Positions 1 to 8,311 of a DNA stretch of 64,000 nt are shown here, one piece after another. Both the position numbers and the translations under genes were made by a program. The number at the start of each line of letters is the position of its first letter. Position 1 is the first letter of the stretch. The notes under the pieces were generated by a model, which did no database searches, was not told the DNA's origin, and saw only the letters and a program-made list of their open reading frames with translations. The stretch is taken from positions 62,001 through 126,000 of the forward strand of contig JAUHXC010000005.1 in NCBI GenBank assembly GCA_030427205.1. Direction: 5' to 3'. The DNA is from a bacterium (GTDB lineage: Bacteria; Myxococcota_A; Bradymonadia; UBA7976; UBA1532).

Positions 1-835
1 GCGCCTCGCCGTCGGTGGTCGCGCCCCACAAGGCGAGCGCGAGGCGGCTGATCTCGCCGTCGGGCGGCGCGGCGAGGGCCGCGACCGCCCGCTCGAACGC
101 GGCCGGCGCGGCCAGCGCTTCGGGCAGGAACTCCGCGAGCAGGCCCGTATCGCGCAGCGCGGCCAGACCCCAGGCCACCCGCGGCGACCGCAGGATCTTG
201 CCCAGCTCGACCCGAATGCGCTCGGCGCTGACCTTGCGGAACGTCGCCATCGTCTCGGGGATCGCCGCCCGCGTCGCCGGATCGAGCGTCAGGTCGAGCA
301 CACAGGCGAAGCGCACCGCCCGCAGCGCCCGCAGGCCGTCCTCGTCGAAGCGCTCGCGGGCCTCGCCCACCGCCCGCAGGACCCGCCGCTCGAGGTCGCC
401 GCGCCCGTCGTAGGGATCGACCACGACGCCCGCGATCGGATCCCAGGCCATCGCGTTGACGGTGAAGTCCCGCCGCCCGAGATCATCGCGCAGCTCGCGG
501 GTGTAGAGCACCTCGTCCGGCCGCCGGCCGTCGGTATAGCCCCGCTCGACGCGATAGGTGGTCACCTCGACCGGCAGCCCGTCCTCCATCACTGTGACGG
601 TGCCGTGCTGCAGGCCGGTCGGGATCGCCTTGTCGACGCAGGCCATGACCGCCTCGGGCTCGGCGTCGGTGGCCACGTCCCAGTCGTTGACCGGGCGGCC
701 GAGCAGCCGATCGCGCACCCCGCCGCCGACGAAATATGCTTCGTGCCCGGCCCCCTTGAGCGCCGCGGCGACCCGCATCGCCGCCGGCGGCGGCGGCTCG
801 AGCTGCGCCGCGAAACGATCGCTTTGCCGCTTCAA
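1..835 (-). CDS. cca: CCA tRNA nucleotidyltransferase / poly(A) polymerase family (3' end outside window)
   Basis: Adds or repairs the 3' CCA of tRNAs in the cytoplasm. The nucleotidyltransferase head is clear: a YFVGGGVRDRLLGR motif near residues 34-47, followed by NDWDVATDAEP with the two metal-binding Asp residues, then RRDFTVNAMAWD and the flexible-loop region GRGDLERR..LRAVG. The frame continues off the left edge, so only about 278 codons are visible and the C-terminal domain is missing. I chose the TTG at 835 because GGAGGA lies just upstream and the protein then begins shortly before the conserved head; an ATG about 57 bases further in is a poorer fit. It starts 16 bases after the response-regulator stop and is probably co-transcribed with it. 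The three tRNA genes in this window do not encode CCA, which fits a need for this enzyme. A poly(A) polymerase cannot be excluded from the head domain alone. Confidence 0.88.
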   Translation of the reverse strand, partial: MKRQSDRFAAQLEPPPPAAMRVAAALKGAGHEAYFVGGGVRDRLLGRPVNDWDVATDAEPEAVMACVDKAIPTGLQHGTVTVMEDGLPVEVTTYRVERGYTDGRRPDEVLYTRELRDDLGRRDFTVNAMAWDPIAGVVVDPYDGRGDLERRVLRAVGEARERFDEDGLRALRAVRFACVLDLTLDPATRAAIPETMATFRKVSAERIRVELGKILRSPRVAWGLAALRDTGLLAEFLPEALAAPAAFERAVAALAAPPDGEISRLALALWGATTDGEA

Positions 836-851
836 CGCCCGTCCTCCGCCG

Positions 852-1844
852 TCACGGGTCGCCCTGCAGGGTCACCAGCTTGGTCTTGAGCAGCTTGAAC
901 CGGTTGACGAACTCGGCGTTGCGGGTGCGCAGCTGGTAGTTGTAGCGCGCCTTCTCCCGCTCGTCCTTGATGTCGTCGAGGGCCTCGTCGACCCGCTCGA
1001 TGACCACGTCCAGGTCTTGGAAGGGCTTGCGCAGATAACCCACCGCGCCGTAGTGCATCGCGTCCACCGCCGACTCGACGGTGGCGAAGCCGGTCATCAA
1101 GAGCACCCGGGTCTCGGGGTGCACCGCGTGGATCTCCTTGATCAGATCCACCCCGTTGGCGTCGCCGAGGTTCTTGTCGGTCAGCACCAGATCGTAGGCG
1201 TACTCGCCGAAGAGCTGCCGGGCCTCCGCGCCGCTGTTGGCCCCGTCCACCTCGAAGCCCTGGTTGGTCAACAGCGCGCGCAGCAGCTCGACCGTCGGCG
1301 CCTCGTCGTCGACGACCAGCATCTTCCAGGCGCCGGTGCGCGACATGGGCGGGGCCAGCCGCTGCTCGAGCTCGAGGTTGGCCTTGTGCAGGTTCCCCAT
1401 CTCCTCGAGGAACGCCTCGTTGAGCTCGGCGAGCTCGACGAGCAGCTGCTTGACCTCGACCTCGCGCTTGCGCTGGCGCAGGGCCCGGCGCAGCGAGCGC
1501 CGCAGCTGATCGGCGGAGTCGGCCTCCTTGATGATGTAGTCGTCGGCGTCGAGCCGCAGGGCCCGGCTCGCGCTGCGGGCCGAGGGCACGCCGGTCAGCA
1601 CGATGCACACCATGTCGGGGTGCATGCGCCGCACCTGTGAGAGCAGGGTCAACCCGTCCATGCCGGGCAGGTCCAGCTCGGTGACCAGCGCGTCGGGCCG
1701 CGCGCGCCGGATGCGTTCGAGGGCCGCCTTGCCCGAGCCGACCGTCGCCACCTCGACCTGATCCCGCCCGAAGAGATCGGCGCAGGCCTGCGCCACCCGC
1801 TCGTCGTCGTCGACCACCAGGATCGTCGTCGTTCGCTGTGCCAC
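852..1844 (-). CDS. Response regulator with two receiver domains, first one lacking the phospho-Asp
   Basis: A 330-residue cytoplasmic signalling protein with no DNA-binding or enzymatic output domain. Receiver 1 spans about residues 5-122 and has the acidic pocket DDD at 12-14, Thr84 and Lys106, but the phosphoacceptor position is Glu56 (TELDLPGMDG) instead of Asp. A coiled-coil-like linker at about 125-165 follows. Receiver 2 (about 174-292) is canonical, with DD at 179-180, Asp223, Thr251 and Lys273-Pro. A basic tail ends the protein. The start is the GTG at 1844, preceded by GAGG at good spacing. It lies upstream of cca in the same direction. No histidine kinase is adjacent. Glu at this site often mimics a phosphorylated state, so receiver 1 may be locked on or serve as a protein-interaction module; that is inference. 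Confidence 0.92.
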   Translation of the reverse strand: MAQRTTTILVVDDDERVAQACADLFGRDQVEVATVGSGKAALERIRRARPDALVTELDLPGMDGLTLLSQVRRMHPDMVCIVLTGVPSARSASRALRLDADDYIIKEADSADQLRRSLRRALRQRKREVEVKQLLVELAELNEAFLEEMGNLHKANLELEQRLAPPMSRTGAWKMLVVDDEAPTVELLRALLTNQGFEVDGANSGAEARQLFGEYAYDLVLTDKNLGDANGVDLIKEIHAVHPETRVLLMTGFATVESAVDAMHYGAVGYLRKPFQDLDVVIERVDEALDDIKDEREKARYNYQLRTRNAEFVNRFKLLKTKLVTLQGDP

Positions 1845-1878
1845 CTTCTACCTCTGCACGTTGCAGCGTCCGGCCGGA

Positions 1879-1907
1879 TTGCCCCGGGCGATCGCACTCC
1901 GTACCAT
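1879..1907 (+). promoter_or_regulatory. Candidate sigma-70 promoter for the TPR lipoprotein, leaderless geometry
   Basis: TTGCCC at 1879-1884, a 17-base spacer, and TACCAT at 1902-1907. Only six bases separate the -10 hexamer from the ATG at 1914, so the expected transcription start falls on or next to the start codon. No Shine-Dalgarno sequence precedes that ATG. Two other plus-strand genes in this window show the same spacing. Confidence 0.5.
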
Positions 1908-1913
1908 GCGCGG

Positions 1914-3260
1914 ATGCGACCCGGCACGGCAAGTGTGATGCCCGCAGTGGCCCTCTGCGTCGCGTTGGCGGCGGGGCTCGGCGGCTGCGGCCTCGACCGC
2001 AAGGCCGACGACCCGACGACCAGCATGCCCGCGCCGCCCCCCGCGCGCCCGGCGCTGCGCCGCCTGCGGGTGGTGGCGGTGGTCGACGAGGGCTGGCAGG
2101 CGCTGCCCCGATTCGAACGCCGCACCCGCGAGACCATCGAGCGGGCGTCGGCTTTCCTGCTGGGGCAGTTCGGCCTCGAGCTCGAGCTCGTCCGCCTCGC
2201 GCCGTGGCCCGCCGACGACGGGCAGGTCGAGCGCCTCGCCGCCTTGGAGGCCGCGGTGCCCGCGCCCGCGGCCGATCTGGTGCTCGGCTTCACCGCCGCC
2301 GCGCCGCCCCGCCGCCCCAGCATGCCGTTGCTGGCCCGCAGTCGGTACGCCGGACGCCACGCGGTGCTCTACGGGCTGGGCCGCTACCACGCCGAGACGG
2401 GCGCGCGGCGGGCGGCCGAGGTGCGGGCCCTGCTGCACGCCATCGCCCGCATCTACGGGGCGCTGCCGGCGTGCACAGGCATCATGACCGCCCGCCCGCC
2501 CCTGCAGCTCGCCGATCGAGGGCAGTGGCGCTGGGGTTCGACCAACCTGAAGCTGATCAAGGCCCACCGCGGCGTCGATCTGCGCCCCGCCGCCGCCGGC
2601 GCGAGCCGGGTGCCGGCGGACGTGGCCGAGGCCGCCCGCCGGATCCTGATGGTGCCCGGCCGCGACCTGCGCTGCGATCTGCCAGCGGTCGACGCCCGAC
2701 GGATCCTGCTGGCCGAGGTGATGTCGGCGACGACCCGCGCCGCCCGCATCGAAGAGACCGGCGCGACGCTGCTCGCCGACGACGCGCCCACCGACACCCG
2801 CGAGCTGGACGCCGTGGCCGCCGCCGAGAAGGCGCTGGCCGACGATCCGGGCGGGGCTTTCGAGACGTGCCGGCCCATCGCCGATCGCGCGCCGGCGGTC
2901 GGCGCGCGCTGCGCGGGTCGAGCGGCCGAGGCGCTGGGTCTGCACGAGGACGCGGTGCGCTACTACCGGGCCTGGCTGGCCCACCACGCCGAAGACGAAG
3001 CGACGCTGCTCTCGCTGGCCCGCGAGGTGGGTCGTGACGGCGACGACGAGGCCGCCCGCGCCCTGCTGGCCCGGGCCGTCGCCGAGCACCCCGGCTTCGT
3101 CGAGGCCCGGCTCAACCTGGGCATCGCCCTGGCCCGACTCGGGCGCTATCCCGAAGCCCGGGCCACCTGGCAGGCGCTGCTCGAGCGCGCGCCGGACCAC
3201 GCCGAGGCCCGCCGGCTGCTCGCCGAGCTCGACGCGCAGGTCCCGCCCGCGAAGCGTTGA
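1914..3260 (+). CDS. TPR-containing lipoprotein with unrecognised N-terminal domain
   Basis: A 448-residue exported lipoprotein. The N-terminus has a hydrophobic signal with lipobox LGGC (Cys at about residue 25), so it is expected to be anchored in the inner or outer membrane. Residues 40-300 form a domain I do not recognise; it contains an LLHAIARIYGAL helix followed by a Cys-containing GIM segment that only vaguely recalls zinc peptidases and lacks a full HExxH motif, so I do not call a peptidase. The last 120 residues are TPR-like helical pairs (DDAVRYYRAWLA, ARLNLGIALARLGRYPEA), a protein-interaction scaffold. The start at 1914 fits the leaderless promoter; an ATG at 1938 would also leave a complete signal peptide. 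It is convergent with lpxL, whose stop is 15 bases away. Confidence 0.8.
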   Translation: MRPGTASVMPAVALCVALAAGLGGCGLDRKADDPTTSMPAPPPARPALRRLRVVAVVDEGWQALPRFERRTRETIERASAFLLGQFGLELELVRLAPWPADDGQVERLAALEAAVPAPAADLVLGFTAAAPPRRPSMPLLARSRYAGRHAVLYGLGRYHAETGARRAAEVRALLHAIARIYGALPACTGIMTARPPLQLADRGQWRWGSTNLKLIKAHRGVDLRPAAAGASRVPADVAEAARRILMVPGRDLRCDLPAVDARRILLAEVMSATTRAARIEETGATLLADDAPTDTRELDAVAAAEKALADDPGGAFETCRPIADRAPAVGARCAGRAAEALGLHEDAVRYYRAWLAHHAEDEATLLSLAREVGRDGDDEAARALLARAVAEHPGFVEARLNLGIALARLGRYPEARATWQALLERAPDHAEARRLLAELDAQVPPAKR

Positions 3261-3275
3261 GCGGATCCGATCGGC

Positions 3276-4181
3276 TCACGACGGCGGCTTCCACCGCCGA
3301 TGAATCCACAGCCACTGCTCGGGGTGCGCCCGGATCGCGTCTTCGACCACCGCCAGGCAGCGGCGGGTATTGCCCTCGATGTCGGCGGCGCGGTCGGCGG
3401 TGTGCTGCAGCTCGAGGGGCGAGTCGAAGCGCACGACGTGCTCGAGCCCCTCGCGCCGGGTGAACGCGGGCACCACCCGGGCGCCGGTCATGCGCGCGAG
3501 CCGGGCGAGGTCGGGGCTGGTCGACGCCATGCGGCCGAAGAACGGCGCCCGCACCGCTTTGGACGACGGGCAGTGCTGGTCGAGCACATAGCCCACGATC
3601 TCGCCGCGCTTCAGCGCCGCGACGACCGCCCGGGCCGAGGCCCCCGCGGGCATCAGCCGCGGCCCGCCGAGCCGCAGCGCGCGCCAGACCGCCTCGGCCC
3701 AGCCCGCCTTGAACTGGCGCGTCACGATCGAGACCGGCCGCCGCAGCGTCGACCCCACTCGCACCAGCAGCTCCCAGTTGCCCAGATGGGCCGTCACGAT
3801 GAGGATGCCCGCCTCGCCGGGCCCGTCGACGTGCGCCCGGCCCTCGACCCGCACTCGGGATGCCTCCAGGGGCCGCCCACCGAAGCGCAGGAGCTCGACG
3901 AACGATCGACCCAGGTGTCGGTACATCCCGCGCACGATCGGCTCCCCTGCGGCCGCTGACAGCCCCAGGGCGGCATGCACGTTCTGCCGCGCCACCGCCC
4001 GCCGGATGGGCACCAGCCGATACCAGCCCCAGCCGAGGGCCCGCCCCAAGGCGTCGGCCCAACGGTCGGACAGCAGGCGCAGCGCGGTGGTCAGCGGCCA
4101 CAGCGCGACGCGGGCCACGGCCACGGCGCGCGGCGAGACCTCGCGGGACGGGACAGCGCCCGATCGGTTCGAGGCGCTCAC
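3276..4181 (-). CDS. lpxL: Lipid A biosynthesis acyltransferase (LpxL/HtrB family)
   Basis: Transfers a secondary acyl chain to lipid A or its precursor at the cytoplasmic face of the inner membrane. It has 301 residues, the usual length for the family, with an N-terminal hydrophobic stretch at about 22-38 and the catalytic HX4E motif at His132-Glu137 (AHLGNWELL). Further family features are GYVLDQHCP and PFFGRMASTSPDLARLA in the second half, and WLWIHRRWK at the C-terminus. The start is GTG at 4181, which overlaps the lpxK stop by four bases (GTGA), so translation is probably coupled. With lpxK it forms a two-gene lipid A unit. The precise acyl donor and position (LpxL, LpxM or LpxP role) cannot be read from the sequence. 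Confidence 0.92.
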   Translation of the reverse strand: MSASNRSGAVPSREVSPRAVAVARVALWPLTTALRLLSDRWADALGRALGWGWYRLVPIRRAVARQNVHAALGLSAAAGEPIVRGMYRHLGRSFVELLRFGGRPLEASRVRVEGRAHVDGPGEAGILIVTAHLGNWELLVRVGSTLRRPVSIVTRQFKAGWAEAVWRALRLGGPRLMPAGASARAVVAALKRGEIVGYVLDQHCPSSKAVRAPFFGRMASTSPDLARLARMTGARVVPAFTRREGLEHVVRFDSPLELQHTADRAADIEGNTRRCLAVVEDAIRAHPEQWLWIHRRWKPPS

Positions 4182-5209
4182 GGCGCGGGCCGCAGCCAGC
4201 GGGTCAACGCGGCGTCGAGCGCGGCCTCGCCGTCGATCAGATCGAGCTCGATCTCGAGCACCGCCGCGGCGAAAGACGCGGGCAGCCGGGCGTGATCCTT
4301 GGTCGTGGTGATCCACGGACCCGGCGGCAACCGGGCCAGCTCGGCGTCGGTGAAGTGATGATGGTCGGCCCGGATGCAGCCGGGCAGCAGCCGAGCGCCG
4401 GCGGCGGTCAGCGTATGGGCGAACGAGTCGGGGCGGCCGATGGCGCACAGCGGCCGCACCGCCCGCCGATGCAACCACTCGGGGCCGACCCGACGACCGT
4501 CGGGCAGCGCGACGGTGCGGGGCACGGCCCGGCTCGTCACCAGCGGCTCGACATCGCCGAGCGGCCGCGCCCGCGGCTCGTCGACCTTGTGCAACCAGAC
4601 GGCGTCGGCCCGGGTCAGCGCGGCGAGCGGTTCGCGCAGCGGGCCGGCGGGCATCACCCGTCGACCCGCTGCGGCGTCGACGACCACCAGATCGACGCTG
4701 CGCGCGAGGGCCGGATCCTGGAAGCCGTCGTCGACCAGGATGACCTCGGGATCGAGGTGCTGCTCGGCCCAGCGCTGGGCCGCGGCGCGGCGGGGGCCGA
4801 CGACGATCGGCACGTCGAGCGCGGCCAGCGACCGCCAGAGCGCCACCGCCTCGTCGCCGAACCGGCGGGCGTCGGCGCGCTCGATCCGCTGCGGGCGCTC
4901 GACGCCAGCGCCCCCGTAGCCGTGCCCCACGATCACCACCCGCCGCGGGGCGAGCCGCCGCGCCAGCGCCTCGACGACCGGGGTCTTGCCCGCGCCGCCG
5001 ACCGACAGCGCGCCGACCACGATCGTCGGCACCGCCGACCGCGGCCGCGCCCGCGCCCCGCGCCAGCCGGCCCAGCGGGCGACGCCGGCCGCGAGGGCGG
5101 TCGATACCGCCGCCGAGATCGGGTCGGACGGGCCCCGATGCAGCCACCGCTGAGCCGCGCGCCTGACCCGCGCCGGCGTGGGCCCCCGTTCGCCGTTCAC
5201 TTCACGCAT
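4178..5209 (-). CDS. lpxK: Tetraacyldisaccharide 4'-kinase
   Basis: Phosphorylates the 4' position of the lipid A disaccharide at the cytoplasmic face of the inner membrane. The protein is 343 residues long. The membrane-associated N-terminal helix is followed by the atypical P-loop VGALSVGGAGKTP at about 65-77, the family's hallmark. Further on are VIVGHGYGG, the ILVDDGFQD motif with the paired Asp residues, and a TTKDHARLP segment near the C-terminus that is typical of LpxK. I chose the ATG at 5209 (MREVNGERG) since the frame stays open to an ATG at 5281 but that extension is unlike the family. The upstream gap is shared with the divergent GAF gene, so a promoter probably lies in 5210-5368. 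Confidence 0.93.
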   Translation of the reverse strand: MREVNGERGPTPARVRRAAQRWLHRGPSDPISAAVSTALAAGVARWAGWRGARARPRSAVPTIVVGALSVGGAGKTPVVEALARRLAPRRVVIVGHGYGGAGVERPQRIERADARRFGDEAVALWRSLAALDVPIVVGPRRAAAQRWAEQHLDPEVILVDDGFQDPALARSVDLVVVDAAAGRRVMPAGPLREPLAALTRADAVWLHKVDEPRARPLGDVEPLVTSRAVPRTVALPDGRRVGPEWLHRRAVRPLCAIGRPDSFAHTLTAAGARLLPGCIRADHHHFTDAELARLPPGPWITTTKDHARLPASFAAAVLEIELDLIDGEAALDAALTRWLRPAP

Positions 5210-5233
5210 CGCTGCTGCGCACGGTGGGTTCCG

Positions 5234-5242
5234 TGCTATGCT
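5234..5242 (+). promoter_or_regulatory. Possible extended -10 promoter element for the GAF gene
   Basis: TG at 5234-5235 and TATGCT at 5237-5242 form an extended -10 element on the plus strand, about 125 bases before the GTG start at 5369. There is no good -35 hexamer at the proper distance, so this is a weak call. The same 160-base gap must also drive lpxK on the other strand. Confidence 0.3.
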
Positions 5243-5368
5243 CCCCTCGCTGCGCGCCGCACCCGCGGAGGATGCGGCCACGCCCAGACATCACGCCGGC
5301 TCGCAGGCCCGTCGCACGGCCCGGCCGAATTCGAAACCGCGACCCGAACGGCAGCAGTATCGCCCACC

Positions 5369-6433
5369 GTGACCCGTTACGAAATCCACATCCCGGGAGA
5401 AGACGGCGGCCGCGTCGAGCGGGTGCACGGCGACAACTGGCTCGACGCCTTGCGCCGCGGGCTCGCCTCCGCCGGCCTGCCCGCCCCGACCCGCAACCTG
5501 GGCGTCGCCTTCGGCAAGGACGGCGCGGTCGACATCACCGATAACGACGCCGGCCGCACCTACACCGTCACCCCCGTGCGCGAGGCGCCGACGAAGACGG
5601 CGACCGGGCCCATGCAGCTGACCATCGTCGACGAGGTCGACGATCCCTTCGCCGACGACGACAGCGCCGGGCCGGGGCTGCCGGTGCGGCCGCCGGTGAC
5701 CGCGACCCCGGCCAAGCCGCGACAGACCCGCAAGCGCGCCAGCCGGCTCGGCGCCATGGCGTTCGGCCCGTATCGACGCGCGATCCGCCAGCCGAGCAAC
5801 GCGCCCGAGCAGCCGGGCGTCATCGAAGGCGGCGAGACCGGATCGGGCCCTCACCCAGCCGCCGATTCGGGGCCATACGCCGCCGTCGAATCGGGCCCGC
5901 CGCGGGCCGCCGACAGCGGTCCCTACCCGGCGGCCGACGCCGACAGCGATCCGTTGCTGCTCGATCTGGGCATCTTCGAACAGTTCGACGGCAAGCCGGC
6001 CGAGGCGGCGGCGTTCCTGCTCGATCGGGCGATGCACCATGTCCCCTGCGCGGCGGGCTCGGTCCTGCTCATCCACCCCCGCGAGCGCTGCCTGTACTTC
6101 GCGGCGGTGCGCGGCTCGAAGGCCGACGCGCTCGTCGACCAGCGGGTGCCGCTCGAGGTCGGGCTCGTGGGCCACTGCGTGCGCACCCGGCGCTCGCTCA
6201 ACGTGATCGACCCGCCCCGCGATCCGCGCTTCGCGCGCACCATCGCCGATACGGTGGGCTATGTGCCCTCGTCGATCGTCTGCCTGCCGATCATCGCCGG
6301 CAAGCGCACGTTCGGCGCCTTGGAGCTGCTCGATCGGCTGGGTGAAGAGACCTTCAGCGAGGCCGAAGAGGCGAGCCTGCGCCGGGCGAGCCGCCTGCTG
6401 GGCAAGCTGCTCGTGCGTCGGCTGGGGCTGTAG
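5369..6433 (+). CDS. GAF-domain protein
   Basis: A 354-residue soluble protein. Residues 1-70 make a small compact domain (starting with TRYEIHIPGEDGG) that I do not recognise. Residues 75-190 are a Pro/Ala/Asp-rich linker with a loose repeat around SGPY/AADSGP, likely disordered. Residues 200-354 look like a GAF domain: AAAFLLDRAMHHVPCAAGSVLL, EVGLVGHCVRTRRSLNVID, a DPRFARTIAD segment, VCLPIIAGKRTFGALELLDR and a C-terminal helix. GAF domains bind small ligands or dimerise in signalling proteins. There is no output domain, so it may act through partners. The start is GTG at 5369, the first position that gives a structured N-terminus; the long upstream open frame is the antisense of lpxK/lpxL. 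It is convergent with rpoD. Confidence 0.8.
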   Translation: MTRYEIHIPGEDGGRVERVHGDNWLDALRRGLASAGLPAPTRNLGVAFGKDGAVDITDNDAGRTYTVTPVREAPTKTATGPMQLTIVDEVDDPFADDDSAGPGLPVRPPVTATPAKPRQTRKRASRLGAMAFGPYRRAIRQPSNAPEQPGVIEGGETGSGPHPAADSGPYAAVESGPPRAADSGPYPAADADSDPLLLDLGIFEQFDGKPAEAAAFLLDRAMHHVPCAAGSVLLIHPRERCLYFAAVRGSKADALVDQRVPLEVGLVGHCVRTRRSLNVIDPPRDPRFARTIADTVGYVPSSIVCLPIIAGKRTFGALELLDRLGEETFSEAEEASLRRASRLLGKLLVRRLGL

Positions 6434-6486
6434 ACGGGGCGGTCGCCGACGGGTTCGCCGCCGGTCGTGGACGGGCTCGAACGGGA

Positions 6487-7995
6487 TCAGGTCTCGAAGA
6501 AGGTGCGCAGCGAGCGGCTGCGGTGGGCCTGACGCAGCTTGCGGATGGCCTGGGCCTCGATCTGGCGGATGCGCTCGCGGGTCAGCTCGAAGACCTGACC
6601 GACCTCTTCGAGGGTGTGATCGCTGCGCACGCCGATACCGAAGCGCAGCCGCAGCACCCGCGCCTCGCGCGGGCTGAGGGTCTCGAGCACCTTGGCGGTC
6701 TCTTCGCCCATCAGCATGTCGGTCGTCGCCGAGTCGGGGTTGATGGTGTTGATGTCTTCGATGAAGTCGCCGAGCTGGCTGTCATCGTCGCCGACCGGCG
6801 TCTCGAGCGAGACCGGCGCCCGGCTGATCTTGAGCGCCCGGCGCACCTGATGCGGCGCCATCTCGAGCCGCTCGGCGATCTCCTCGGGCAGCGCGGGCCG
6901 CTCGAGCTCCTGCTCCATCTGCCGCGCGACCCGGGTGATCTTGTTGATGGTCTCGATGAGGTGCACCGGAATCCGGATGGTGCGGGCCTGATCGGCGATC
7001 GCCCGGGTGATGGCCTGACGGATCCACCAGGTGGCGTAGGTGCTGAACTTGTGGCCCCGCTGGTACTCGAACTTGTCGACCGCCCGCATCAACCCGATGT
7101 TGCCCTCCTGGATGAGATCGAGGAAGTGCAGGCCGTGGTTGAGGTAGCGCTTGGCGATGCTGACCACCAGCCGCAGGTTGGCCAGGATCATCTCGCTCTT
7201 GGCCCGCTCGAGCGCCCGCGCGTGGCGCTGGATGCCGGCGACGACCTCGCGCAGGGCGGCGTAGTCCATGCCCGCCGTCTCTTCGAGCTCTTCGAGGCGG
7301 GTCATCGCCTTCTTGGCGCTGCGGGTCAGCTCGGTCCACTGCTTGACGTCGAGCCCGCTCTCGGCGGTCGGCTCGCAGCCATCGACGAGCTGCTGCACCT
7401 CGACGCCGGCCATGACCTCGCACTCCTCGACGAAGCGCCGCCAGTCGCGCATCTCGTCGCGGGTATTCTTGAGGTGGTCGGCGATCTCGGCGATCACGTT
7501 CCAGCTGACCTTCATCCGGTCGACGAGCACCCGCAGATCGCCCTCGTAGTCCCGGCGGCCCCCGCCCTTCTTCTGAGCGCGGGCCCGCGCGCGGGCGACG
7601 TTCTTCATGCGGCGGGCGATGTCTTCGGTGCGATCGATACCGGTCAGCCCGGTCTCTTCGTCGGGCACCGAACTGCTGCTGCCGTCGAGGATCTCACGCA
7701 GGCTGCGCAGGCCCTTCTTGACCTGACGTGGCAGGTCGACGAAGGCGTTGACCCCGGCCTGGGTCGCCAGAATGCCGGCGAGCATGCCTTCGCGGGCGGC
7801 CTCGATGCGCTTGGCGATCTCGACCTCCTGCTCGCGGGTGAGCAGGTCGACGCAGCCGATCTTCGAGAGGTACATCCGGACGCTGTCGAGCTCTCCGGCG
7901 TCGGGCTCGCGGCCACCCTTTCGACGGGTCGAGGTCCTTCGACCGGTGCTCCGGGTCTTCGTCGGCTTGTCGGGGGTATTCTTGGCGCTCGACAT
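6487..7995 (-). CDS. rpoD: RNA polymerase primary-type sigma factor (RpoD/SigA) without region 1.1
   Basis: Directs RNA polymerase to -35/-10 promoters. The 502-residue protein has region 1.2 at about 36-75 ([11 protein letters not shown]), a non-conserved insert at about 85-265, region 2 at about 275-340 ([48 protein letters not shown]), region 3 at about 345-425, and region 4 at about 440-502 with the [19 protein letters not shown] helix-turn-helix. The whole acidic region 1.1 of typical RpoD is absent; the first 35 residues are short and rich in Lys, Arg, Ser and Thr. The start ATG at 7995 has a strong AGGAGG at correct spacing; upstream in-frame codons to 8061 are not needed. The stop faces the GAF gene. 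A paralogue elsewhere in the genome cannot be excluded. Confidence 0.93.
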   Translation of the reverse strand: MSSAKNTPDKPTKTRSTGRRTSTRRKGGREPDAGELDSVRMYLSKIGCVDLLTREQEVEIAKRIEAAREGMLAGILATQAGVNAFVDLPRQVKKGLRSLREILDGSSSSVPDEETGLTGIDRTEDIARRMKNVARARARAQKKGGGRRDYEGDLRVLVDRMKVSWNVIAEIADHLKNTRDEMRDWRRFVEECEVMAGVEVQQLVDGCEPTAESGLDVKQWTELTRSAKKAMTRLEELEETAGMDYAALREVVAGIQRHARALERAKSEMILANLRLVVSIAKRYLNHGLHFLDLIQEGNIGLMRAVDKFEYQRGHKFSTYATWWIRQAITRAIADQARTIRIPVHLIETINKITRVARQMEQELERPALPEEIAERLEMAPHQVRRALKISRAPVSLETPVGDDDSQLGDFIEDINTINPDSATTDMLMGEETAKVLETLSPREARVLRLRFGIGVRSDHTLEEVGQVFELTRERIRQIEAQAIRKLRQAHRSRSLRTFFET

Positions 7996-8311
7996 CGGAG
8001 ACCTCCTGTCGCCCGAACCGGGATCGGTGCGGCACAGATTGGGATGCAACACCCGCACCACTTGGATTCGAGATGCACGTCATCGCCGCGCGTCGCACGG
8101 TTACGCGATCGCTCGGCTTCATCTCGGACCCGGTCGCACCACGTCAAGGCCCGGACGCTGACATCCATGTCAGGGCATGATGCAATGGTTGCCGAACCGG
8201 CTCGAATCTTGAGATTCCCGCAAAACCCGAGTCGTGACAAGGTTTTCCATGCGGCCGGTGCGGCGCCTCGCCATCAGCCGCCGGGCGTGATCCGCAGATC
8301 GGGGTGTCGCC
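7996..8311. other. 316-base intergenic region upstream of rpoD
   Basis: This is the only gap above 300 bases in the window. It separates the rpoD start from the DUF374 stop, both on the minus strand, so it must hold the rpoD promoter. I see a TTGACG on the minus strand at 8147-8142 with no convincing -10 at 17-18 bases, and a palindrome at 8159-8172. No open reading frame in it looks like a real gene. Confidence 0.5.
8159..8172. promoter_or_regulatory. Perfect inverted repeat TGACAT-N2-ATGTCA upstream of rpoD
   Basis: A dyad with six-base arms and a two-base centre. It lies 12 bases upstream (minus-strand sense) of a TTGACG -35-like hexamer at 8147-8142. Placement and symmetry fit an operator for a dimeric regulator, but no regulator is identified. 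Confidence 0.35.

Noticed and set aside
2400..2520. A possible zinc-peptidase motif (LLHAIARIYG then GIM) in the first TPR lipoprotein.
   Set aside because: There is no HExxH and the spacing does not match archaemetzincins, so the resemblance is too weak to name a peptidase.
1848..3200. A minus-strand open frame of 450 codons opposite the first TPR lipoprotein.
   Set aside because: The plus-strand product has a lipobox, TPR helices and an upstream promoter. The minus-strand translation has none of these.
3860..5368. A 5' extension of the GAF gene over lpxK and lpxL on the plus strand.
   Set aside because: This part is antisense to two well-supported lipid A genes. The GAF protein starts at the GTG at 5369.
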